Of a stretch of 64,000 nt of DNA, positions 18,698 through 28,600 are shown piece by piece (positions within the stretch are counted from its first letter, which is position 1; every line of letters starts with the position of its first letter). The DNA is from Phycisphaerales bacterium (GTDB taxonomy: Bacteria; Planctomycetota; Phycisphaerae; Phycisphaerales; UBA1924), in contig JASBRY010000009.1 of NCBI GenBank assembly GCA_030149165.1, positions 1,116,001-1,180,000 on the forward strand. The letters run 5' to 3'. The notes beneath the pieces are model-generated. The model saw only the letters and a program-made list of their open reading frames with translations, was not told the DNA's origin and searched no databases. The position numbers and the translations under genes are program-made.

Positions 18698-19587
18698 GCC
18701 AGAATCGTAATGGAAAAAGTGGATTCACGCTGATTGAGTTGCTTGTTGTAATCGCTGTTATCGCAGTACTCATCGGAATTTTACTGCCCGCACTCGGGCA
18801 TGCCCGTGAAACAGCCCGGGTTACGGTCTGCTTATCAAACCTAAGATCTCAAGGGCAGGCGATCGCTTCATATACACTTGAAAACAAAGACTCAACACCT
18901 CCCCGTCTCGTCTGGATCAATGAACCAAATGACCAGGGTGGGATTGACTTGACAAGACTTTTATTGAATCAGTTCATGGCAAAATGGCTTGGAGATCCAT
19001 TCCCACCAGATGATAATGATCAGCTTTTTGTGCCACAGGATATGTGGAGATGTCCTGAAATTGCTCTTGAGTCCGAGGGTCTCAGGCTGACTCACAATGG
19101 ATATTTGCATCACGCTCCAAATCAGTTTTTGTTTGGAATCCTTGATTATGAGACGCCGAACTCAGATCCGAATGCCTATATGGATGCAGCTCAAGGTTGG
19201 CAATCGACCTCTTATGGGAAGAGATGGGGAAAATACACGATGCCACAGCATCCTTCGAATGTTGTTGCAGTGATGGATAATGTGCAAACATATTTTATAG
19301 CCCATCAGCATTACGATGCGAGAGAGTTCTTTGGCCGTTCGGTCCACATATCTGACAGGCCGTCTACTGCTACCAATGTTGAGAACAATGGTTCGCACAG
19401 TAGGCTAGGTGTTCGCCCTTCGGTTTTTGTGGATGGTCATGTTGCATTGATGTCCAGTTCATCAGACTATTGGGAACAAGATCCAGGTGACTATTCGGGG
19501 CCAGATGGAACTGGAGTTGAGCGTATGTTTCAACCAGAGATTCGACATTTTATGTACTACGTCACAGAGAGATATCGAATCGATTAA
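18694..19587 (+). CDS. Type II pseudopilin-like protein with prepilin cleavage motif
   Basis: A 297-residue protein starting with a short basic leader and a prepilin peptidase site (KSGFTLIELLVVIAVIAVL, cleavage after Gly), followed by the hydrophobic helix and ARETARVTVCLSNLRSQGQAIASY. This N-terminus is characteristic of the large planctomycete family of pseudopilin-like secreted proteins. The C-terminal globular part has a VFVDGHVALMSS motif typical of that family. It overlaps the PepSY gene by 4 bases. What it secretes or scaffolds is unknown; its operon position suggests a cell-envelope role in the metal system. Confidence 0.85.
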   Translation: MSQNRNGKSGFTLIELLVVIAVIAVLIGILLPALGHARETARVTVCLSNLRSQGQAIASYTLENKDSTPPRLVWINEPNDQGGIDLTRLLLNQFMAKWLGDPFPPDDNDQLFVPQDMWRCPEIALESEGLRLTHNGYLHHAPNQFLFGILDYETPNSDPNAYMDAAQGWQSTSYGKRWGKYTMPQHPSNVVAVMDNVQTYFIAHQHYDAREFFGRSVHISDRPSTATNVENNGSHSRLGVRPSVFVDGHVALMSSSSDYWEQDPGDYSGPDGTGVERMFQPEIRHFMYYVTERYRID

Positions 19588-19649
19588 CAAAGGTTATCAA
19601 TGAAGGCTGACATGATTAGTGGTCAAGTGTTCTGTGATAGGGGGTTATC

Positions 19650-20465
19650 ATGACTGATTTCACGATAATGGTTGTGGTTGGAATCGGCGCAGTCGTTGGC
19701 GGGGCTGGAATGCTGCATGCTTTGGTAATGGTGGGGGACTTTGGTCGACGGTTGATAGAGTGCTTTCGAAAGGCACCCGGGCTTGACTTTATTGTGGCTT
19801 GGTTTACAACTGGACCAGCGATTGCTGGGCTGATCGGCTACGGATGGCGTGGATTTCTCGGAGGGATTATTGGGCAGATGATTGGTCTTGTGGTATGGGG
19901 ATGGGGCCATGAATTCGCACACCGTAAAGCAGCGAAAGGACCAAGAATTGTGAAAGTTCTTAACAAACTCGTAGGGCGACGTCGGAACCACTGTGCCCTA
20001 TGGGTTTCGGCGTTGGCGGTGCCAGTCTTTTGGTGTGTAAGGATTGGGGAGTTGATAATTTATCCATTACTGATATGGTTGCTTCGCTTTCCAAAGCACA
20101 AGCAAGGTGAATGGGTGAATGTCTCTCGTCACAAGTTCGATGGTCTTGTTGGGCATGATCTCATTTGGTGTCTGTATTGCGATTGGATGACCGGTGTTTG
20201 GTCATTGGGATCCGAGATGCTGCGCAATGTTGAATCCTTCTGGTGTCCAATCCGATTTTCAGACACGAACAAATGTGCAAACTGCTCATTGGACTTTCCT
20301 GATATTTGGCGGTGGACCGCTGCCGATGGAAATATGGAAGATGTGACCAAACTTTTGGAACAGAAATATGGAGTCGGGAATGGTGCGACGGTATGGCCTG
20401 ATCGGAACAGTTGGTTTGGGCATCGTGATCGTGTGGAGTTGACTGTGGAGTCTAAGTCAGTTTGA
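19650..20465 (+). CDS. Uncharacterised membrane protein with conserved-looking Cys motifs
   Basis: A 271-residue protein with four or five hydrophobic segments in the first 170 residues (ending IIYPLLIWLLRFP), followed by a soluble Cys/Trp-rich tail: HDLIWCLYCDWMTGVWSLG, ESFWCPIRF, then NKCANCSLDFPDIW. The CxxC and paired Cys could bind a metal or cofactor, but no family is recognised. AGGGGG lies 5 bases before the ATG. It is 62 bp after the pseudopilin gene, the largest gap in the cluster, and overlaps the leader of the next gene. Confidence 0.72.
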   Translation: MTDFTIMVVVGIGAVVGGAGMLHALVMVGDFGRRLIECFRKAPGLDFIVAWFTTGPAIAGLIGYGWRGFLGGIIGQMIGLVVWGWGHEFAHRKAAKGPRIVKVLNKLVGRRRNHCALWVSALAVPVFWCVRIGELIIYPLLIWLLRFPKHKQGEWVNVSRHKFDGLVGHDLIWCLYCDWMTGVWSLGSEMLRNVESFWCPIRFSDTNKCANCSLDFPDIWRWTAADGNMEDVTKLLEQKYGVGNGATVWPDRNSWFGHRDRVELTVESKSV

Positions 20466-20479
20466 GTCGGGAAAAGCAA

Positions 20480-21238
20480 ATGAAAATAAAAAGAGACACA
20501 TTGAATTTTGTAGTCAAGGGAATGCACTGCGGTGGGTGTGCGGGAAAGATCCGCACTGCGTTGCATTCTGTTTCTGGAGTACAAGAAGCATCGGTTTCGC
20601 ATGAAACAGGCGGTGTGGATGTGCAAGTGAAATCGGGGACAGAGCCTTCGGATCTTATTTCAGCGATCGAGTCAGCCGGGGATTACTCCGCTACTACGGT
20701 CGGAGCATCGGTAGAAAGCACCAACGCACAGAGACAGGTTGTCATAGCGGAGGAATCTACGAAGGAGAGTTTGTATCCTCTGTTCCTGATTGTTGGATTT
20801 ATTGCTGGGGTGACGCTGTTGGTTGCTTATGGAACCAATGTGTGGGCACTCGAATCGGTCATGCGCAATTTCATGGCGGGGTTCTTTCTGGTGTTCTCGT
20901 TCTTCAAACTGCTTGATCCGCCTGGGTTTGTCTCAGCGTATCGAGGATACGACCTCATTGCCAAGAAAATCCCTGTATGGGGCTGGGTATACCCGTTTGC
21001 TGAGCTTGGGTTAGGCGTGGCTTATTTACTTGCATGGATGCCAATGGCGACAAACATCATCACGCTTGTCTTGATGCTTGTTGGCGCTGCTGGTGTGCTC
21101 AACGCTCTGCTGAACAAACAGGCAATCCGGTGTGCGTGTCTGGGGACAGCACTCAACTTGCCCATGACCAAGGTCACACTTGTTGAAGATCTGACAATGG
21201 CGGTGATGGCGGGAGTGATGTTGTTGTATTGGACTTGA
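20480..21238 (+). CDS. HMA-domain protein fused to a MauE/DoxX-like membrane domain
   Basis: A 252-residue protein. The first ~70 residues are a heavy-metal-associated ferredoxin-like domain with the binding motif GMHCGGCAGKI (the two Cys of MxCxxC). After a short linker comes a four-helix membrane domain (VGFIAGVTLLVAYG, FLVFSFFKLLDPPGF, YPFAELGLGVAYLLA, VLMLVGAAGVLNALL) with a CACLG motif, resembling the MauE/DoxX redox-associated family. This fusion suggests metal-linked thiol chemistry at the membrane (inference). The start at 20480 was preferred to an in-frame TTG at 20462 that overlaps the previous stop. Last gene of the plus-strand copper cluster. Confidence 0.82.
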   Translation: MKIKRDTLNFVVKGMHCGGCAGKIRTALHSVSGVQEASVSHETGGVDVQVKSGTEPSDLISAIESAGDYSATTVGASVESTNAQRQVVIAEESTKESLYPLFLIVGFIAGVTLLVAYGTNVWALESVMRNFMAGFFLVFSFFKLLDPPGFVSAYRGYDLIAKKIPVWGWVYPFAELGLGVAYLLAWMPMATNIITLVLMLVGAAGVLNALLNKQAIRCACLGTALNLPMTKVTLVEDLTMAVMAGVMLLYWT

Positions 21239-21663
21239 GTGAAATTACATCGATTATCCAAAGATGCTGAATCAGGAGTCGAGTAGATTTCACGAATTTG
21301 ATGGAAATAGAGCTTAGTTGGTAAAACTCAGTATGTTAATCGGAGGTCTTGTCAGAAAAACGCAGTTCAAAAAGCTCTTCTAGATCAGCTAGATTCACTC
21401 TTGTGCCAAGTTATATGCGAGGTAAGTATTATCAATGCGCACAATGATATGCAAGCCTGTTCTTTATCAAATAATACCAAGAAACAGATTTGTGTATTCC
21501 GATAATCGTCAATCATTCGTGCAATGCGATTTGGATAAAAACGCTAATAAAATAGACATAAATGCAAATAATTCGTTGAATTTACTTTGCATTTATCTGC
21601 CCGCCCAGTATCCTAAGGTTGGCCAAAAAACTCTTGGGTAAAAGTGTCATAACGGAGATAGAA
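21239..21663. other. 425-bp AT-rich spacer upstream of the haloperoxidase-like gene
   Basis: Ends the copper cluster and carries the leader of the next gene. No intrinsic terminator with a T-run and no operator palindrome are evident. A strongly AT-rich tract at about 21530-21590 could hold the downstream promoter. No supported gene. Confidence 0.4.
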
Positions 21664-23847
21664 ATGAAAAAATCTACATGGAAACTCGCAGCCATTGCTG
21701 GCGGAATCATGGCATGCCCCATGGTTAATGCGCAAGAAACAAGCAAGGGTCAAGTAATTGCAGGGCAAGTACAATCAAGCCGCGTAATGACTATGACTCC
21801 ATTGATCAATGAATCCGCAGCAGTCCGCAGGGGGATTGTTGAGCAACAAGGGATAGAGCATTCGGTTGCGAGAATGTGGAGTGAACTGCTTCTCGATTCA
21901 ATCCGTGGCGACTTTGCTCGGCCCACTATCCATTCAAGAAATCTCTACCACACAAGCGCGGCGATGTGGGATGCATGGGCTGCTTATGACAATCAAGCTG
22001 ATCAGGTACTTCATCAAGAGAAAATGAGCAACACCGACGATGTATCGGCTGCGCGACAAGAGGCGATTAGCTTCGCTATGTATCGGATACTACGGCATCG
22101 ATTTTTACTTTCTCCTGCTGCAATCAACATGTTCCCTGAGTACGACTTGCTCATGAACGAGTTAGGCTATGACACTACAAATCAAAGTACTCAAGGTGAA
22201 TCACCAGCAGCTTTGGGAAATCGGATTGCGCAAACCGTCATCCAGTACGGCTTATCGGATGGTTCAAACGAACAGTTCGATTTTGCAAACCTGGTGTACC
22301 AACCACTGAACCCGCCGCTGTTGCCAGATTTTCCCGGGAATCCGGATATGATCGACCCAAACCGCTGGCAGCCACTTGCGTTGGAGTTCTTTGTTGATCA
22401 ATCGGGTAATCCGATCCCCGCTGGATACCCTGAGTTTCTGAGCCCTGAATGGGGTGAGGTAGCCCCCTTTGCGATGGATGAATCAGATGTGACCTATCGG
22501 GATCGTGATGGGACAACTTGGTCGGTTTGGCATGATCCTGGTGCACCACCATATATCAATGGTGAACCTGGAGAAGATTACCGATACAAATGGGGTTATG
22601 AGATGGTTGTCACTTGGTCATCACACCTTGACCCTGCGACTGGGACCATGGTGGATATTTCACCAGCGACCTTTGGAAATGCTCCATTGCCGACAGTCGA
22701 AGAAGAAGAGTCGTTTTATGATCGGCTCAACGGGGGCGACTGGGGTAAAGGGTACGATATAAACCCAGTTACCGGTGAACCATACGAGCCGCAAATTGTA
22801 CCATTGGGCGATTATGCTCGGGTGCTCGCTGAGTTTTGGGCGGACGGTCCTGATTCGGAGACACCACCAGGCCATTGGTTCTCAGTCCTTCATTATGTCA
22901 CCGATCATCCCGAACACAATGGTCAGTTTATGGGCACCGGTCCAGTTCTTGATCCCTTGGAATATGATGTCAAATCCTATCTCGCTTTGGGTGGCGGGAT
23001 GCATGATAGTGCAATCTCTGCATGGTCTGTGAAAGGGTACTATGACTACCTGCGTCCAGTATCTGCAATCCGGTATATGGCAGATCGTGGTCAATGTTCT
23101 GATCCCGAGTTGCCAAGCTTTGACCCAGAAGGAATCAATCTGATTCCCGATTACATCGAAGTCATTACCGCAGAGTCGGCTGCTCCAGGCGAACGCCATG
23201 AACACTTACTAGGAAATGAAGGCAAGATTGCGATCAAGGCATGGCGTGGTCCAGAGTTCATAATCGATGAAGAAACAGATGTTGCTGGTGTGGGTTGGAT
23301 ACTTGCAGAAAACTGGTGGCCTTACCAGCGCCCAAGCTTTGTAAGCCCACCATTTGCGGGTTATGTATCCGGTCACTCGGTATTCTCACGTGCAGCGGCT
23401 GAGATCATGTCTCTGCTTACAGGGAGTCCATACTTCCCAGGGGGAATGGGTGAGTTTGAGGCACCCATGAACGAGTTCCTGGTATTCGAAGATGGGCCAT
23501 CTATGGATATCACCCTGCAATGGGCAACCTATGCCGATGCGTCTGATCAGACCTCGCTCTCAAGAATCTGGGGCGGTATTCATCCGCCAGCAGATGATCT
23601 GCCCGGTCGGTATATGGGTATCGTCATTGGTCCAGAAGCATTCACTGAGGCGCGGCGATATTTCTTAGGGCTCAAATCGTGTCCAGTAGATTACAACGCT
23701 GATGGTAGAACAGATTTCTTTGATATCTCGCGCTTCATCAATGCCTATTCGAATCAGGATCAGATTGCAGATGTGAACGATGACAGTGTGCTTGATGTGG
23801 ACGATGTCTTTGATTTCATCTCAGAATTTATGAATGGATGTCCTTAA
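21664..23847 (+). CDS. Secreted vanadium-haloperoxidase/PAP2-like protein with dockerin-like C-terminus
   Basis: A 727-residue exported protein. The signal peptide ends PMVNAQE. The body has the vanadium-haloperoxidase fold pattern: an N-terminal helical region (RMWSELLLDSIRGDFARPT), then YVSGHSVFSRAAAEIMSLL (His near residue 571, active-site SGH motif) and SRIWGGIHPPADDLPGRY (RxxxGIHxxxDD, near 636). The last ~55 residues are dockerin/EF-hand-like (CPVDYNADGRTDFFDISRF and ADVNDDSVLDVDDVFDF) ending in Cys-Pro, a planctomycete-style sorting or anchoring tail. GGAG lies 6 bases before the chosen ATG; an upstream in-frame ATG at 21619 lacks a ribosome site. Probable role: halide oxidation or phosphatase at the cell surface. 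Confidence 0.87.
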   Translation: MKKSTWKLAAIAGGIMACPMVNAQETSKGQVIAGQVQSSRVMTMTPLINESAAVRRGIVEQQGIEHSVARMWSELLLDSIRGDFARPTIHSRNLYHTSAAMWDAWAAYDNQADQVLHQEKMSNTDDVSAARQEAISFAMYRILRHRFLLSPAAINMFPEYDLLMNELGYDTTNQSTQGESPAALGNRIAQTVIQYGLSDGSNEQFDFANLVYQPLNPPLLPDFPGNPDMIDPNRWQPLALEFFVDQSGNPIPAGYPEFLSPEWGEVAPFAMDESDVTYRDRDGTTWSVWHDPGAPPYINGEPGEDYRYKWGYEMVVTWSSHLDPATGTMVDISPATFGNAPLPTVEEEESFYDRLNGGDWGKGYDINPVTGEPYEPQIVPLGDYARVLAEFWADGPDSETPPGHWFSVLHYVTDHPEHNGQFMGTGPVLDPLEYDVKSYLALGGGMHDSAISAWSVKGYYDYLRPVSAIRYMADRGQCSDPELPSFDPEGINLIPDYIEVITAESAAPGERHEHLLGNEGKIAIKAWRGPEFIIDEETDVAGVGWILAENWWPYQRPSFVSPPFAGYVSGHSVFSRAAAEIMSLLTGSPYFPGGMGEFEAPMNEFLVFEDGPSMDITLQWATYADASDQTSLSRIWGGIHPPADDLPGRYMGIVIGPEAFTEARRYFLGLKSCPVDYNADGRTDFFDISRFINAYSNQDQIADVNDDSVLDVDDVFDFISEFMNGCP

Positions 23848-24160
23848 AAAAATTGACTGAGCCCCGGTTATTTCACATAGTAGATTTGTAACTGCTAACG
23901 CTGTTGAGATAGAGCGGGTGGTAGCAGTTTGTGTCAGCCTTCCATTTGAATTATAACACGAAATGCTGTGTGTTAGCATCGCCTTTATCACCAATATGAG
24001 CAATCTCGGATTACCTCCGAACCGTAATCGTTCGAACGAATCCTTGGATTTAATTCTACTTCCTTCTGTATAACGCGTTTAGTATTCTGTTTTGCTTGGG
24101 GGTCAATATGGAAATCGAGGCGTTCGGGCGGGATAAAGAATGTGCCATTTGTCAAATGCA
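23848..24160. other. 313-bp convergent spacer
   Basis: Lies between the 3' ends of the haloperoxidase-like gene and the minus-strand CDF gene. It contains an 8-bp inverted repeat (23890-23897 with 23932-23939, 34-base loop) and a 12-bp palindrome TCGTTCGAACGA at 24028-24039. Neither has the T-tract of an intrinsic terminator. No gene seen. Confidence 0.4.
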
Positions 24161-25078
24161 TCATGACGCATCATGATCGTGGGGAGTGATCAATGAGAAA
24201 CTAGGGCTTGACGCAGGCACCGGCTCCACCGTCACATGATTGATTCCGAAATCTCTAGCGAGTGTCAACCTTACTTGCTCGATAATTAGTGCAGACTGAT
24301 TGAGTGGTGTTTCATCGTGTATCGCAACTCGAGTTTCAAGAGAGACAGTTGACTCATCGATCGGCCAAATGTGTAGATGACCGACGCCCTCGACACCGGG
24401 GATTGCAGCAATCGACGCGGAAACTGTCTCGAGCGAGAGGTGGTCGGGTGTGCTTTGCATTAGAATTCTGATACACCGCTTCATCGGTGCCCAGGAGATC
24501 CAAACGATGTAGACCGAGATGCCAACGGTCGCGGCGATGTCAGTCCAGTACCAGTCGAACAGTATGATCAGGGTCCCGGTGATGATGACCGCCACTGAGG
24601 CGAGCGCGTCAACAATGTTGTGAAGAAACGCAGCCTTGATGTTCACGCTCTCCTTCGACATAGAGTAGGTCAGCACGGCGGTCGCTGCGTCAACAACCAG
24701 AGCAATGCCGGCGACGATGACAACCATCCAGCCGTCAATCTCGGAGCGGTCAAATGTTCGGCTAACGGCCTCAATGAGCAAGTAGCCAGCGATCACCATG
24801 ATGGAAGTTAGATTGATCAGGCCACCTATCACCTCGGCTCGTCCGTACCCGAATGTGCGTCGCTCATCCGCTGGCCGCTTCGAGATTCTGCGTGCGATCA
24901 GCGCAAGTAGGAGGCCGGCTGCATCACTGAAGTTGTGTAGCGCATCTGCGATCAGAGATAGGCTGCCCGAAAGCACGCCACCGATAACCTGGGCCGCCGT
25001 CAGTAACATGTTGATAGCGACGGCCCATGCGAGTCGGCGAGTGCCTAGATCAGTCCCGTGGTGATGGTGTGAAGACAT
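24161..25078 (-). CDS. czcD: Cation diffusion facilitator (CDF/CzcD-type) transporter
   Basis: A 305-residue zinc/cobalt/cadmium-type exporter working as a proton antiporter in the inner membrane. A short His run at the N-terminus (SSHHHHG) precedes six membrane helices. The two metal sites are visible as HxxxD pairs: ADALHNFSDA in TM2 and AAFLHNIVDALAS in TM5. A soluble ferredoxin-like C-terminal domain follows (SIAAIPGVEGVGHLHIWPID ...). An in-frame GTG at 25087 directly follows the upstream stop; the ATG at 25078 is used because it has AAGTGG 5 bases upstream. Last gene of the downstream minus-strand RND operon. Confidence 0.92.
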   Translation of the reverse strand: MSSHHHHGTDLGTRRLAWAVAINMLLTAAQVIGGVLSGSLSLIADALHNFSDAAGLLLALIARRISKRPADERRTFGYGRAEVIGGLINLTSIMVIAGYLLIEAVSRTFDRSEIDGWMVVIVAGIALVVDAATAVLTYSMSKESVNIKAAFLHNIVDALASVAVIITGTLIILFDWYWTDIAATVGISVYIVWISWAPMKRCIRILMQSTPDHLSLETVSASIAAIPGVEGVGHLHIWPIDESTVSLETRVAIHDETPLNQSALIIEQVRLTLARDFGINHVTVEPVPASSPSFSLITPHDHDAS

Positions 25079-25087
25079 GTATGCCAC

Positions 25088-25591
25088 TTAATCGATGCTG
25101 ATCGAACCGGTTTCACGGCTGTCATCAACCGTTTCGATCTCGATCCAGACGGCGGCATCGGGCATCAGTTCTGCGGGGGCCTCGGCTTCAGCGTGGTAGT
25201 CACCTCCATTGCCGGTTGCCTTTCTCTTGAGTGCGCCTGTCGCGGCTCTATCGCCGATCCAAACTCGGATAGCAATCGGCTCGGGGCCATCGGTGGTTTT
25301 GATATCGAGATGCATGACAGCCCCTGGCTTGAGGTCACCACCCATATTGACGCTGAGTGTGGTACCGGCGATCGTCACAAAACCGAGTTCGTCTTCGGAA
25401 CCGTGAGCATCCGGCTCCTCTTCAGCGTGGTTGTGGTCTTCGTGCCCGTCTTCGCCATGGTTGTGACCCTCGTGGTTGTCGTGATCCAAGTGGGAATCTG
25501 TGCCAGGTGCTTCCGATTCGTTGCCACACCCGCCGAGAAAGAGCGGGCCGATGATTGTGGAAGCGAGGAGCAGTTTAGTGAGATTGTTCAT
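25088..25591 (-). CDS. His/Asp/Glu-rich periplasmic lipoprotein
   Basis: A 167-residue lipoprotein. The signal peptide ends in the lipobox LGGC (Cys22). It is followed by a ~40-residue His/Asp/Glu stretch (HLDHDNHEGHNHGEDGHEDH and on) that would bind divalent metals such as Zn or Ni, then a small beta-rich domain (GFVTIAGTTLSVNMGGDLKP ... VWIEIETVD). No named family recognised. AGGA is 8 bases before the ATG. It lies between the RND pump (28 bp gap) and the CDF transporter (adjacent), so a periplasmic buffer or delivery role is inferred. Confidence 0.78.
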   Translation of the reverse strand: MNNLTKLLLASTIIGPLFLGGCGNESEAPGTDSHLDHDNHEGHNHGEDGHEDHNHAEEEPDAHGSEDELGFVTIAGTTLSVNMGGDLKPGAVMHLDIKTTDGPEPIAIRVWIGDRAATGALKRKATGNGGDYHAEAEAPAELMPDAAVWIEIETVDDSRETGSISID

Positions 25592-25619
25592 GTCAGTATT
25601 CCTGAAAATTGAATGGGTT

Positions 25620-28600
25620 TTAAGTGGACTGTTTCCGGCGGAGCTTGCCAGCTAGACGGGAACGAAGCGACGACAAAGTTCGCTGTCGCGGTTCTGGTTT
25701 GTGCCCGAACACCAGCGAGTAGCCGGCGGGGACGACTATGAGGTTTAAGAACGTCGAGGTCAGCAGTCCCCCGAGCGTGACGATGGCCAGCGGTGCAAGC
25801 AGCTCACTACCAGGCTCGCCAGCGGCGAGTGCGAGCGGAACCAGCCCGAGAGCTGCAGAGATCGCAGTCATCAGGATTGGAACAAGCCGCTCCATCGATC
25901 CTTGAACGATCGCTTCACCCATCGGCACATCCTCCGCCTCCATGAGATGGTTGTAGTGATTGATAAGCAGGATGCCGTTACGCACCGCAATCCCAAACAG
26001 TGTGATGAATCCCACGAGACTCGCGATCGAGATCACCGGTGGAACATACCCGTCGCCGATACCGACTAGTGCCAATGTATTGCTGATCGCTCCGGCACCT
26101 TCGGTTAGATAGATCGCTGCGATACCGCCAATGAGCGCGAGCGGCATGTTGAGCATCACGAGCACAGCGGCCCGCATCGAGCCTGTAGAGATCTGGAGCA
26201 GCATGAGCATAATGAGTGCGACGGCCACACCAGCGACGAGGATCGTACGCGATGCGGACTGCTGCGCCTCGAACTGTCCGCCGTACGAAACTGTCATCCC
26301 GGCTTCTTGGACGATTGGATCAACACGTTCCTGCACTTGAGCGACGAGATCACCGAGGTTCGATCCTTCAGCGACATTGAGAGAAATGACCGCCTTCCGC
26401 TGAGCATTCTCGCGAGTGATTAAGTTACTCGATCGCTCGGGTCCGATGTCAGCAACATCACTAAGACGCACGGTTGCGCCGCCGCGTCCGCGAAGTAGTA
26501 GATCACGCACCTGCCGCACCGATTCTCGATCGGCGGCCGCGAGACGTACAACGATGTCATACTGGCGGACGCCCTGATTGACGGTGTCGACAACCTCTCC
26601 GTATATCGCTTCACGGACCTGTTCGGCGGCATCGGCCGGGCTAAGACCGACTGCAGCTAACTCTGCGTGGCGGTAGCGGATAGGGAGCGAAGTAATCATG
26701 ACTTCACGATTGGCATTCACATCCCGGGCACCCGGGAGCGATTGTAACTCGCCTTCGATGGCTTTGGCAACGCGACGAAGCTCTGACAGGTCCTCGCCGA
26801 ACACATTGATCGCGACGGCGGCGGGAGTTCCCGAGAGGACATGACTCAGACGGTGCTCGATCGGTTGGCCGACCATGGTTGTGATGCCTGGGATCGATGC
26901 GAGGATGCGATCGATCTCATCGCGCACCTCTACTCGTGAACGCCCTGCATCGACCGTGACCTCGACCTCCGAGTTGCTAACCGGTTCGGCATGTTCATCA
27001 CGCTCGGCTCGTCCAGTACGGCGTGACACCGACCGAACACCATCGATCTCGACGAGCTGCTTCTCGACCTCGGTCGCGAGCCGATCGCTTTCGACAATCG
27101 ATGTACCGGGAGGTGCGAGGAGAAACACGGTAAAAGTCCCTTCATTGAATGAAGGCAAAAATGATGTACCGAATGTGCTTGCCAGGAGCAACGCTGCGGC
27201 GGTGATCAGGCCCGCTGCACCTAGCACCCATGCTCGAAACTGGATCGCGGATCGAAGAGCTGGCTCATACCCACGCTTGAGAACTCGTACGAGAAAACCG
27301 TCACGATCTTCGTGTGTCCCGCCGAGCTTACCCTTGAGCAGAAAGCGGCACATCGCCGGGACGACGGTGAGGGCGACCACGAGGGAAGCGAGGATAGAAA
27401 TCATGTAGGTCAGCGCGAGCGGCTGAAAGAATCGTCCCTCGAGCCCCTGAAGAAACAGGAGCGGCAGGAAGACCATCACAATAATCACTGTCGCAAAGAC
27501 CATCGCGGGTCTGATCTCATTACTGGCGTCAAAAATCACCTCTGTAAATGGGCGACGATCGGATTCAATCATCGCACGGTTCTGTTTGAGGCGTCGAAAG
27601 ACATTCTCTACATCAATGATCGCGTCATCGACCAGAACACCAATCGCGACAGTCAAGCCACCGAGAGTCATTACATTGAGCCCAAGCTTCATCGCATCCA
27701 TCATCAGCAGACCGACAGCGAGCGAAATCGGAATAGCCGTGAGCGTAATGAGCGTCGTTCGTAGATTCATTAGGAACAGCACAAGTACGACCAGAACGAT
27801 GAGGACGGCTTCGCCGAGCACTTTGGTCACGTTATGGACCGCGCGATCGATGAAATGCGACTGCCGAACAACGTCTCGATTCAGTACAATGCCCGCAGGG
27901 AGCGTTGGCTCTATCTGATCAAAGAGCGCATCGAGGTTGTCGGTAAGGGCGAGGGTGTTGGTGCCGGGCGATTTCTGGATCGACAAGATGACTGCCGGAT
28001 TGCCACCTTCTGAAGCAGTGCCTCGTTTGAGCGCCGGACCCAGACGGACATCGGCAACCTGCCCAATCGTTACGGCTACACCTTCGTGGTACTTGATGAC
28101 CGAGTTGGCGATGTCTTCCGACCCCGTCACTCGGCTCTGCTGACGAATCGGAATCTCGAAATTATCGACATTGACGAGATAGCCGCCACTTGCGGTGCTG
28201 TGCGCACCGCCGGCGGCTTCGACCACATCAGTGATTGTGAGGTCGTAGAGACGTAGTCGCTCTTGGTTGACATTGACCTGATACTCCGGCAACTCGCCAC
28301 CGATTGCGACCGCTTGGGCTACACCGGGTACTGAGAGAATCTTGTTTCGAAGATCGAAGTCGGCGTAGGATCGGAGTTCCATCGGGTCGACGGAGCCGTC
28401 TGGAGAGGAGAGTGAGACGAGCATGATCTCGCCGGCGATTGATGTGATCGGGGTTATGAATGGTTCAACCTCGTCGGGGAGGTTTTCTCTTGCGGTAACG
28501 AGCCTCTCTGCCACGAGCTGCCGAGCGTCGTAGAGATCGGTCCCCCAGTCCAAATCAACCCACACGATACCGAGACCGATGGCGCTGGCGCTGCGGACGC

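Noticed and set aside
23890-23939. 8-bp inverted repeat as terminator between convergent genes
   Set aside because: The loop is 34 bases and there is no T-tract on either strand.
23953-23976. TATAACACG half-site similar to the czc palindrome
   Set aside because: It is only a partial match, and it lies at the 3' ends of two convergent genes where it cannot act as their promoter operator.
26875-27408. 177-codon plus-strand frame within the RND pump gene
   Set aside because: It lies antisense to a clear pump gene and is Ser/Arg/Thr-rich, as expected for a shadow frame in GC-rich DNA.
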